Part shown: in pieces, positions 1-6,970 of the stretch | Layout: each line of letters starts with the position of its first letter | How positions within the stretch are numbered: position 1 is the stretch's first letter | Source of the DNA: CAZVRZ01 sp964629965 | GTDB taxonomy: Bacteria > Chloroflexota > Anaerolineae > Anaerolineales > UBA4823 | Assembly (NCBI GenBank): GCA_964629965.1 | Contig: CAZVRZ010000139.1 | Coordinates: 1 to 13,797 of the forward strand | Direction: 5' to 3' | DNA length: 13,797 nucleotides | Made by a program: the position numbers and the translations under genes | Notes under the pieces: model-generated | What the model saw: only the letters and a program-made list of their open reading frames with translations | What the model was told of the DNA's origin: nothing | Databases searched by the model: none

Positions 1-1648
1 GGTTGTGGTTAGCAACAAGCCGGCCTTCGATGCCTGCCGCCTGCCAACCCCCGCCGAACTGCAGAAGTGGTGGCAGAGCAGCCCCTACCGTGAGCTGAAC
101 ATCTACCTGGGCGGTAATAACCGCGGCTGCAATAGCTGGAACGCCACCTACCTGACGGCTTCCTGGGTGTCGCAGGTGCGCAGCCAGGGCTGGAACCTGA
201 TCCCTACCTGGGTTGGCCCCCAGGCGCCTTGCACGGCTCACAACTATTACAAGATGAGCTGGGATGTAAATACGGCTTATCAGCAGGGACGCGCCCAGGC
301 GGACGCGGCTTCCCAGGCTGCTCGCAATATCGGCTTGACGGTCAATGGCGGATTGGGAGGCTCCATCATCTATTACGATATGGAAGGGTATCCCAATAAT
401 TCGTCCTGCCGAGCAGCAGTCAAATCCTTCATGTCGGGCTGGGTCAGCCGCCTGCATGAGCTGGGCAACAAGGCCGGTGCCTATGGCTCGGCTTGCGCCA
501 GCTTCGTCAACGATTGGTCTACCCTGGGTGCGAATAATCCCGACGACATCTGGCCGGCAGCCTGGTTTTACAATTCCGGCGATGCCCGCGGTGTCTATAA
601 CTCTGGCGCCTCGGTCTGGAATGTGCCTTGCATCCCGAACGGTAACTGGGTATACAACCAACGCATTCGCCAGTACACTGGCGGGCACAACGAAACCTGG
701 GGCGGGCAGACGCTCAATATCGACAGCGATATTGCCGGCGGGCATGTGGCTGGAACGAACAGCCGCGGCATAGCTTCCTCTTCCACTGGCTTTGACGGTG
801 AGGAGCTTGTCGAAGCCCCTGCGACCACCCTGCAAGTCAGCTCGCCCGATGTTCAGGCCTTTGATCTCATCAATGCCCAACAGGGCTGGGTGCTGGCAGG
901 TGAACGCCTGGTTTGGACCGATGATGGCGGCCAGGGCTGGCGGGACATCACTCCCTTCCCTGGCGCTGGCATGACCTTGCGCAGCGCTTATTTCCTGGAC
1001 GCGCTGCGGGGTTGGGCAATTCTGGGCGGCGTTGCCTCGCCGTCGGGTAATTCGCTGCTCTACGTAGCTCGCACCGCGGATGGCGGCAACGCCTGGAGTA
1101 TTCAAAAATTTCCCTTCCGGCCTCTGGATCCAAACTCCACCCAAAGCCCAGCGAGCGTGTATTTCCTCGACGCTCAACGCGGTTGGATTTCCATCCGCTT
1201 GGCCTCCAGCAGTAGCTTCGATTTGGGTGTGTTGTTCTCAACAACGGATGGCGGGCAAAACTGGACCGAGCTCAGCGTGCCGGTGGGCGGCCCGGTAACT
1301 TTCAAAGATGGTCAGGCCGGCTGGGCGGTTGGAGCAGAAGGTGAAACCTACCTGACCAATGACGGCGGCAGCACCTGGCATCTGAGCGATGCGGCTGCTG
1401 CAGAGCGCACCGATCTTGACGGTGACGCCGGCCAGGGTTTGAATCAACCTCGGAATGCCTTGAAAGATACCCTGGAGAATATCACCGACTTCGATCAGGC
1501 CGGAAACTCCAGCGCCTGGGCGATCGTAAACGAGAGCAGCTGCGTGGGCGACAAAGACCTACCCGGCGAAACATTCGCCTGTTCTGTCATGATCCGCTTC
1601 ATGCGCACCCTGGATGGTGGGCGTACCTGGGCGGAAATGCATCCATAA
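1..1648 (+). CDS. DUF1906 glycoside-hydrolase-like protein with five Asp-box repeats (5' partial)
   Basis: The reading frame is open from the window edge. The GTG at position 5 is probably not the true start, because the domain begins at once and any signal peptide would lie upstream. Numbering from that GTG, residues about 6-250 resemble DUF1906 (Rv2525c-like, glycoside-hydrolase-like fold). They include an FDACRLPT opening, a strand ending in YYDME (123-127) with an Asp/Glu pair where TIM-barrel hydrolases keep catalytic acids, and a closing NIDSDIAGG (238-246). A Ser/Gly-rich linker follows. The C-terminal half (about 275-547) has five Asp-box motifs of the form T-x-D-G-G-x-x-W near 305, 357, 413, 451 and 535, each preceded by a GW or AW segment, as in BNR/YCF48-like beta-propellers. 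Family knowledge suggests an exported, cell-wall or surface protein; the substrate is unknown. A terminator follows directly, so this is the last gene of its unit. Confidence 0.8.
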   Translation, partial: VVVSNKPAFDACRLPTPAELQKWWQSSPYRELNIYLGGNNRGCNSWNATYLTASWVSQVRSQGWNLIPTWVGPQAPCTAHNYYKMSWDVNTAYQQGRAQADAASQAARNIGLTVNGGLGGSIIYYDMEGYPNNSSCRAAVKSFMSGWVSRLHELGNKAGAYGSACASFVNDWSTLGANNPDDIWPAAWFYNSGDARGVYNSGASVWNVPCIPNGNWVYNQRIRQYTGGHNETWGGQTLNIDSDIAGGHVAGTNSRGIASSSTGFDGEELVEAPATTLQVSSPDVQAFDLINAQQGWVLAGERLVWTDDGGQGWRDITPFPGAGMTLRSAYFLDALRGWAILGGVASPSGNSLLYVARTADGGNAWSIQKFPFRPLDPNSTQSPASVYFLDAQRGWISIRLASSSSFDLGVLFSTTDGGQNWTELSVPVGGPVTFKDGQAGWAVGAEGETYLTNDGGSTWHLSDAAAAERTDLDGDAGQGLNQPRNALKDTLENITDFDQAGNSSAWAIVNESSCVGDKDLPGETFACSVMIRFMRTLDGGRTWAEMHP

Positions 1649-1674
1649 AAAATAGCGAAAGCTTCTGATCGTCA

Positions 1675-1710
1675 GGGTCGCGGAGAAAGGGGTACTCCGC
1701 GACCCCTTTT
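1675..1710 (+). terminator. Intrinsic terminator after the DUF1906 gene
   Basis: A perfect 11-bp GC-rich stem (GGGTCGCGGAG at 1675-1685 pairing with 1695-1705) encloses a 9-nt loop and is followed by CTTTT. It begins 27 nt after the TAA stop and separates the surface-protein gene from the signalling operon. Confidence 0.85.
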
Positions 1711-1957
1711 GTCAATAGTATCTTTCCACTACTTACCTCCCTTTCTCGACCCAAAAACCTCACAATTTCGCAAGGAATTTTCCTGCAGGCCTAAAATCGA
1801 CACATATCTCTTGAAATTTCCGACTATAATATTGTTGTGTTAGCTTTGTGCTGCTTGAGCAAACCACTAAAAGTATTTGAACAGCTTTACAACCAAGATA
1901 GCGGTTTGCTAAAGTGATTGGCCGATTTTACGAATCCATTAAGGAGATCAGTAATCG
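1711..1957 (+). promoter_or_regulatory. AT-rich upstream region of the signalling operon with a candidate -10 box
   Basis: No gene was found in this stretch, which is clearly more AT-rich than its flanks. It must hold the promoter for the six-gene operon, since a terminator lies upstream and every later gap is short. TATAAT at 1825-1830 is a perfect -10 hexamer. No good -35 lies 16-18 bp upstream (that spot reads about ACATAT), so either an activator is needed or another sigma factor is used. An inverted repeat lies at 1858-1910. AAGGAG at 1941-1946 is the ribosome site, 11 nt before the ATG at 1958. Confidence 0.45.
1858..1910 (+). repeat. Imperfect inverted repeat in the operon leader
   Basis: The arm at 1858-1869 (AGCAAACCACTA) pairs with 1899-1910 (TAGCGGTTTGCT). 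Eleven of 12 pairs match with one A-C mismatch, and the outer 8 bp are perfect; 29 nt lie between the arms. There is no T-tract, so it is not a terminator. If transcription starts near 1837 it would lie in the 5' leader as a hairpin. It could equally be a spaced operator. Confidence 0.45.
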
Positions 1958-2482
1958 ATGATCAAACCACAAACGACTGGGTCCGGGCTCGCTCCGTTGA
2001 CCATAGAATTGACGCTGCAGGCAGACGACTTTGTTTCTGAGTGGAGGCGCTGTAATATGCTGGCGAACTACATTGCCGAGTATATCGCCTACCAGTATGC
2101 GCAGCGCGAACGTGCCGAAAACCTCATCTCGACCATTGCAAACGAATTTCTGGAAGCCGTCGTCAACCTGGCCCCGGCCGACTCGGCGTTGGTCATCCGC
2201 TGCGCCCAGGAAAAAGGTGGTTTGCGCTTGAACGTTGAACACCAGGTTCACCCCAACCTGGCCGCCCCTTACATTGACTTTGTCAAAGATCTCTGCCAGG
2301 AAAATAACAACGGGCAGTACCTCGACCTGTTGACCTCCACTCGCTCGCCCGACCAGTATTTCAACCAATTGGGATTGACCATGCTGGCCCATGATTTTGG
2401 CGCCTGCCTGGAGGTGATCCCCGCTGAGAATAATCGGATTTTAACCAGGATCTTGATCGCCACCCAGGAGTTTCAATCATGA
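1958..2482 (+). CDS. slr1658-like GHKL-type regulator, first copy
   Basis: This 174-residue soluble protein looks like the slr1658 superfamily (DUF6272/SiaB-like), relatives of the anti-sigma kinases SpoIIAB and RsbW. Residues 59-69 (TIANEFLEAVV) are an N-box-like helix with Asn62 and Glu63. The matching helix of the second copy at 6025 reads LLNELFENCAKFS. The region equivalent to the G-box (about 136-147) reads NQLGLTMLAHDF. It lacks the glycine-rich GGSGLG found in the second copy, so ATP binding or kinase activity is doubtful. AAGGAG lies 11 nt before the ATG. The stop overlaps the next start as ATGA, which suggests translational coupling and a 1:1 partnership with the STAS-methyltransferase fusion. 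The family call rests on motifs and gene order; the biochemical role is inferred. Confidence 0.65.
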   Translation: MIKPQTTGSGLAPLTIELTLQADDFVSEWRRCNMLANYIAEYIAYQYAQRERAENLISTIANEFLEAVVNLAPADSALVIRCAQEKGGLRLNVEHQVHPNLAAPYIDFVKDLCQENNNGQYLDLLTSTRSPDQYFNQLGLTMLAHDFGACLEVIPAENNRILTRILIATQEFQS

Positions 2483-3654
2483 AATTTACCAAAAGCTCCT
2501 ATTCCCTCACCTATGACCCGCTGGATCAGCAGATTGATTTCGAGGGCACTTTCCGCCCGCTGAAAGAAGAAGAGGTCTCGGCCGTGTTTAAGTACCTGGT
2601 CGAAGTGCACGACCAGGTGCAGGGCGTGCTGCGTTTGAATTTCCGCCGCCTGCGCTATATCAACGCCATGGGCGTGAAGACTCTTTCCCTGTTCATCGCT
2701 TATGCCCGCGGCCGGGATGCCGTGCACATTAAGGTAATTGCTTCGGGCGTGTTGGCCTGGAGTGAGCGGGTTCTGCCCAACCTGTGCGACATTTGGGAAA
2801 ACGTGGAGTTCAGCGTCTACGATAAAAACTTTTACAAGTCGCAGTCCCTCGTCGAAGACCTGGATTTTGTCCCCCTGCTGCGCAACCAGACCCGCATCCT
2901 GTGGCCTCTGGAGAAAGAAGTGTTGGTTCGCCACGGCTTGCACAAAGGTATGCGCGTGGCGGATATCTGCTGCGGCTGCGGCGATGTGCCCTTGCTGATC
3001 TCACGCGAATTCCAACCCTCTTTCATGCTGGGCGTGGATCACTCTGAGTCGGCGGTCGAATATGCCCGCAATCTGCAAGATGAGTTCAGCATTCGGAATG
3101 CCGAGTTCCAGCGCGGCGACGCTACCGCCCTGATGCTCCACGATGAACAGTTCGATTTTGTCCTGTGCCGCTTGAGCCTGCAGATCTTCTCGCAGCCCAA
3201 GCTGATCCTGAAAGAATTAGCGCGCATCACCAAGCCCGGTGGGCGTATTTATGCCGTCTGCGAGGATTACGATCTCATCATTGGTTATCCCGAAACCCAA
3301 TTGATCCGCGAAACGTACGACCGGGCTGCCGATTATGGCGACCAGATGGGCATGGACTTGCGCAGCGGCAAGAAGCTGTACAACATGCTGGTCGAGGAGC
3401 ACCTGGAAGATATCGCGCTGGATTACATCATGGTAGACACCAGCAATGCCGACCGCGAGGCCTTTGCTCGGGTTATTGAAAGCTGGCGCCTGTTTTCTGT
3501 GTTTACGATTGGAGAGAAGCTTGGCTTGAGCGAACCTGATAAAAATTCTCTCCTGGCAGGGTATGACGCGCAGTTGCGCAATATCCGTTCACCTTATGGT
3601 TATACCACCTGGGGGATGGTGGCTTGCTCGGGACGTAAACCGGTTCGCCCATAA
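2479..3654 (+). CDS. slr1659/STAS-like domain fused to a SAM-dependent methyltransferase
   Basis: This 391-residue protein has two parts. Residues 1-115 match the separate STAS-like protein encoded at 6604: LNFRRLRYINAMG (53-65) aligns with LDFRQLRFLNSSG, and both continue into SxFxxxAR. The usual Ser-Ser before Gly is Ala63-Met64 here, so the phosphorylation site of anti-anti-sigma factors is missing. Residues about 140-390 form a class I SAM methyltransferase: motif I VADICCGCGDV (160-170), an acidic end of strand 2 in GVDHSES (185-191), GDATAL (213-218), and the late TKPGGRIYAV (251-260). The C-terminal DLRSGKKLYNMLVEE segment is typical of small-molecule methyltransferases. The start overlaps the upstream stop (ATGA), with CAGGAG 8 nt before it. 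The substrate is unknown. Inference: binding of the upstream regulator to the STAS part gates methylation. Confidence 0.75.
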   Translation: MKFTKSSYSLTYDPLDQQIDFEGTFRPLKEEEVSAVFKYLVEVHDQVQGVLRLNFRRLRYINAMGVKTLSLFIAYARGRDAVHIKVIASGVLAWSERVLPNLCDIWENVEFSVYDKNFYKSQSLVEDLDFVPLLRNQTRILWPLEKEVLVRHGLHKGMRVADICCGCGDVPLLISREFQPSFMLGVDHSESAVEYARNLQDEFSIRNAEFQRGDATALMLHDEQFDFVLCRLSLQIFSQPKLILKELARITKPGGRIYAVCEDYDLIIGYPETQLIRETYDRAADYGDQMGMDLRSGKKLYNMLVEEHLEDIALDYIMVDTSNADREAFARVIESWRLFSVFTIGEKLGLSEPDKNSLLAGYDAQLRNIRSPYGYTTWGMVACSGRKPVRP

Positions 3655-3680
3655 GTGAAGTTCAGCCCTGCGAAGGGCCT

Positions 3681-3687
3681 AAGGAGG
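3681..3687 (+). promoter_or_regulatory. Ribosome-binding site that sets the phosphatase start
   Basis: AAGGAGG lies 6 nt before the ATG at 3694. It favours that start over the in-frame GTG at 3655, which abuts the upstream stop and has no comparable site. Confidence 0.8.
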
Positions 3688-3693
3688 AAAGCG

Positions 3694-6012
3694 ATGTTCA
3701 AGGCAATATCCAATTTCATTGGTCGCAGTTTCCAGCGGAAGCTCCTTCTCTTCATGATCCTGGTGGTGGGTGTGACCACCATCACCCTGTTCATCTTCCT
3801 GATGATGAATTTCCGCAACATGACCAGCTTCTCATTGCAGCAGAACACCACCAGCATGGAACAAACCGTGGAAGATTACCTGACCAAGTACGCTCAGGAA
3901 AAAGCCACTTCCACCTGGCTGCAGATCGATGCTGCCCAGAGCAATATTGCTGTCCTGGGTAAAACTGCTCAAAAGATCATTGACAATTCCGGCGAGTTGG
4001 AAAGCAGCCAGGCGCTGCAGGATCTGTCTTTGTTCGTGACGCACTTGCAAGAAAAGAACGGCGGCAAAGCCAGCTTCCCCGAAGACAAGGTGGATGTCTT
4101 GATCCCTCCGGAGATTGTCGCCGATCCGGGTGCAGAGCCTCTGCTGCGCGCCTCCGGTCTGCTCAACCTGAGCATCGATGCCGTCTACGAGGCCAATGCC
4201 AACAATGCTTTCATCTACTTTGTCGGTAACAAGCAGGTGCCTGTCACCCGGGCTTATCCCAATATCCAGTTGATCGATGTCCTGGGCGAGGGCATCAACC
4301 TGCTTTTCTGGCGCGATTACTTTGCCCCCAACGTGCCCAATTGGGAACGCTGGTACACCGACCCGGCCCTGCGCGCCGCGGTACCCAGCCCGATGACGGT
4401 GGAAGCGCCTTACATGGACGCTGCCGGGCAGGGCTTGATGGTGACCATGTGGTACCCGCTGTGGGATCAAAAGACGAATACCTTCGCCGGCGCGGTGGCT
4501 GCGGATATCACTCTGAACAAGGTGATCGAAAACGTTCTGTCCATCAAGGTAGCCGAAACCGGTTTTGCCTTCTTGCTGAACGGTAAAGGCGAGATCATTG
4601 CCATGCCCGAAGCCGGCTACAAGCTGCTGGACATCAACGTCACTGAGACGCAGCAAGGCGGCCTGTCTTACCTGAGCGGACTGCTGAAAGAATCCAGCGA
4701 TGGGGCCGTGCAGATCATGGCAGATGCCCTCATGCATGGCGACCAGGGCATCTACAAGCTGCCGATCGACCAGGGTAACGGCGTGGTCGATAAACAATTG
4801 GTGGCGTACGCCAGTATGCCGGCCCTTTCTGATTTTGAATACAACCCGGATCAGTGGCGCATCGTCATTGTGGCGCCCGAATCCGAGATCTTTGCTGCCT
4901 TGAATCGCACCCACCAGGCCATCACCAACCAGAGCGCCAGCATCAGCGGCATCTCCCTGGCGATGATGCTAGCCTTCCTGGCGGCTGCCGTGCTCATTTC
5001 CACCCGTTTTTCGAAGAACGTCACCCGCGACCTGTCAACATTATCGCATGCTGCCGACGAAGTTTCCAATAAGAACTACGATGTCGTCATCGATGTCAAG
5101 AGCCAGGACGAAATTGGCCACCTGGGTCGCACCTTCCAATCCATGACCCGCGAGATCCGCGACTACACCACCAACCTAGAAACCAAGGTAAAAGAGCGCA
5201 CTTATGACCTGCAGCAAGCCAACGAGCAGATCACGCACCTGAACGCCAAGCTCAAAGACGAGAACTTGCGCTTGAGCGCCGAGTTGGATGTGGCCCGCCG
5301 TCTGCAGATGATGGTTCTTCCCAGCGAAGAAGAAACGCGCTCCGTCCCCGACCTGGATATCTCTGCTTACATGCAGCCAGCCGATGAAGTTGGCGGCGAT
5401 TATTACGATGTGCTGAAATACGGCCCGGATGTTTACTTGAGCATCGGCGACGTCACCGGTCATGGCTTGCCCTCGGGCGTGGTGATGCTGATGGCGCAAA
5501 CCTCCATGCGCACCATCTCGCAAAGCGGCGAGAAGGATATGAAGCGCATGCTGTCTTTGCTAAACCAGGTCCTCTATGATAATATCCTGCGTATCCACGA
5601 AGACAAGAACATGACCCTGGCGATCATTCGTTATAACGATCGCAAGTATTCTATCGTCGGCCAGCATGAGACGGTCCTGGTCTGCCGCAAAGACCATACC
5701 ATTGAGAATATTGAGACCTTCGACCTGGGCTTCCCGGTAGGTTTGGAAGCGAACATCGACAACCTGATCTACATCGACAACATCGAGCTCCAGCCGGGCG
5801 ATGTGATGGCCCTGTACACGGATGGCATCACCGAGGCCGAGAACGTGGATGGCCAAATGTTTGGGCTGGGAAAATTGAAAGAATCCCTGGCACGCCATCG
5901 CGACCTGGATGCCGATGGCATTCGCAATGCCGTGATCAAGGATGTCGAAGATTTTATCGGCGATAATAAAGTGTACGATGATATCTCGATCATGGTGATC
6001 AAGCAGAAATAA
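3694..6012 (+). CDS. Membrane dCACHE-HAMP-PP2C phosphatase (SpoIIE/RsbU/SiaA-like)
   Basis: A 772-residue sensor phosphatase, expected to dephosphorylate Ser-phosphorylated STAS proteins in response to an extracellular ligand. In order: a membrane segment about 17-38; an extracytoplasmic double-Cache-like region about 40-410, with NWERWYTDPA and APYMDAAGQG typical of the ligand-binding lobe (216-247) and GAVAADITL (266-274); a second membrane segment about 417-437; a HAMP domain ending in DEIGHLGRTF (472-481); a coiled coil about 485-540; and a PP2C/SpoIIE domain about 555-772. The metal-binding acids are present: DEVGGDYYD (564-572), GDVTGHG (585-591), YTDG (708-711) and YDDIS (761-765), so it should be active. 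It lies between the two slr1658/slr1659-like pairs and may serve both. The layout matches Pseudomonas SiaA, but no SiaD cyclase gene is present. ATG 3694 is preferred over GTG 3655. Confidence 0.88.
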   Translation: MFKAISNFIGRSFQRKLLLFMILVVGVTTITLFIFLMMNFRNMTSFSLQQNTTSMEQTVEDYLTKYAQEKATSTWLQIDAAQSNIAVLGKTAQKIIDNSGELESSQALQDLSLFVTHLQEKNGGKASFPEDKVDVLIPPEIVADPGAEPLLRASGLLNLSIDAVYEANANNAFIYFVGNKQVPVTRAYPNIQLIDVLGEGINLLFWRDYFAPNVPNWERWYTDPALRAAVPSPMTVEAPYMDAAGQGLMVTMWYPLWDQKTNTFAGAVAADITLNKVIENVLSIKVAETGFAFLLNGKGEIIAMPEAGYKLLDINVTETQQGGLSYLSGLLKESSDGAVQIMADALMHGDQGIYKLPIDQGNGVVDKQLVAYASMPALSDFEYNPDQWRIVIVAPESEIFAALNRTHQAITNQSASISGISLAMMLAFLAAAVLISTRFSKNVTRDLSTLSHAADEVSNKNYDVVIDVKSQDEIGHLGRTFQSMTREIRDYTTNLETKVKERTYDLQQANEQITHLNAKLKDENLRLSAELDVARRLQMMVLPSEEETRSVPDLDISAYMQPADEVGGDYYDVLKYGPDVYLSIGDVTGHGLPSGVVMLMAQTSMRTISQSGEKDMKRMLSLLNQVLYDNILRIHEDKNMTLAIIRYNDRKYSIVGQHETVLVCRKDHTIENIETFDLGFPVGLEANIDNLIYIDNIELQPGDVMALYTDGITEAENVDGQMFGLGKLKESLARHRDLDADGIRNAVIKDVEDFIGDNKVYDDISIMVIKQK

Positions 6013-6024
6013 CAGGAGAGATAC

Positions 6025-6600
6025 ATGACCGGATCAATGCAAATTTATGGCGCCTGGCAAGATACGCCGGAAGCGGGCGCTCGCACGAACGTCATGACGC
6101 TGGACGCGGCTCAATTGGCAGCCCACTGGCGCCGCTGCAGCCTGAGCTCCGATTTCTGGGCGCACTACACGGCTCTGTTTGTGCCGGCCGTTCCCCAGCC
6201 TGGCATGCTGCGCCGGGAAGATGTGGAGAACATTCTCTCGTATCTTCTCAATGAACTGTTTGAGAATTGCGCCAAGTTCAGCTCCGGGCCGCTCATGCCG
6301 GTTCGCTACCAATCCTGGATCAGCCCTACCTCGATGGTCTTTCAGATGACCAATTACATCGAGCCTGCTGCCCAGGCCCCCTTCGTCACATTGATCCAAG
6401 AAATTCTTGAAGGGGATCCAGATGAGTTATACTTCCAGCGCCTGGAAGCGAACGCCGAATCGGATTCGGGCGGTTCGGGTTTGGGATATCTTACTTTGAT
6501 CAAAGATTATGGAGTCCGTTTCGGCTTCCGCTTTCAACCTGTATCCAACGACAGCGTCGCGGTAGACGTGCAGGCCCACATAAGCACGAAAGAGGAGTGA
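6025..6600 (+). CDS. slr1658-like (SiaB-like) GHKL regulator, second copy
   Basis: This 191-residue soluble protein has better ATP-site features than the first copy. An N-box-like helix, NELFENCAKFS (76-86), has the Asn and Glu expected of GHKL ATPases. A G-box-like GGSGLGYLTLIKDYG (149-163) is also present. The short segment between them suggests a reduced ATP lid, as in the slr1658/SiaB group. The N-terminal LAAHWRRCSLSSDFWAHY (31-48) aligns with EWRRCNMLANYIAEY of the first copy, which supports common descent. AGGAGA lies 5 nt before the ATG, 12 nt after the phosphatase stop. The predicted role is a Ser kinase or binding partner of the STAS-like protein encoded next, opposed by the phosphatase. 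Kinase activity is inferred, not visible. Confidence 0.72.
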   Translation: MTGSMQIYGAWQDTPEAGARTNVMTLDAAQLAAHWRRCSLSSDFWAHYTALFVPAVPQPGMLRREDVENILSYLLNELFENCAKFSSGPLMPVRYQSWISPTSMVFQMTNYIEPAAQAPFVTLIQEILEGDPDELYFQRLEANAESDSGGSGLGYLTLIKDYGVRFGFRFQPVSNDSVAVDVQAHISTKEE

Positions 6601-6603
6601 AAA

Positions 6604-6963
6604 ATGACAACTGAAACCATCAAGGGTGACGAATATTCCGTCGAATACAACCAGGAAGTTAGCAGCGTAAGCTTTATTGGCACAGTTCGCCTGCAAACAA
6701 CCGAGGAGTATGAGCCGGTGATGAACATGCTGACCAAAGCGCATGGGGATACACAGACGGGCAGTTTGCTCACCCTGGATTTCCGCCAGCTGCGCTTTTT
6801 GAACAGCTCAGGCATCAACAGCATCAGCCGCTTCGTCATCATCGCTCGCAAAGCGGACCGCATCTCTCTGAAGGTGCTTGGCAACCAGGAAATCTACTGG
6901 CAGCAAAAGTCACTCAGCAACTTGCAGAAACTGTGGCCTAAAGTACAAATCGAGATCCAATAG
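6604..6963 (+). CDS. slr1659/STAS-like switch protein
   Basis: This 119-residue single-domain protein resembles anti-anti-sigma (STAS) factors of the slr1659 group. The core strand and helix LDFRQLRFLNSSGINSIS (58-75) keep Ser68-Ser69-Gly70 at the place where SpoIIAA and RsbV are phosphorylated. It is therefore the probable substrate of the phosphatase at 3694 and of the kinase-like protein at 6025. It is close in sequence to the N-terminal part of the methyltransferase fusion. It starts 3 nt after the upstream stop, with GAGGAG 6 nt before the ATG. Its output partner is not known; the GAF protein encoded 7 nt downstream is the nearest candidate. Confidence 0.75.
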   Translation: MTTETIKGDEYSVEYNQEVSSVSFIGTVRLQTTEEYEPVMNMLTKAHGDTQTGSLLTLDFRQLRFLNSSGINSISRFVIIARKADRISLKVLGNQEIYWQQKSLSNLQKLWPKVQIEIQ

Positions 6964-6970
6964 GTGCTCT

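Noticed and set aside
1811..1830. TTGAAA and TATAAT as a sigma-70 promoter pair
   Set aside because: The spacing is only 8 bp, far below the usual 16-18, so the TTGAAA cannot be the -35 of this -10 box.
3655..3693. GTG start for the phosphatase 13 codons upstream
   Set aside because: The ATG at 3694 has AAGGAGG 6 nt before it and begins a typical basic stretch before the first membrane helix; the GTG has no such site.
3832..4914. 360-codon open frame on the - strand
   Set aside because: It is antisense to the Cache region of the phosphatase, which has clear domain evidence in its own frame; the opposite frame shows no motif.
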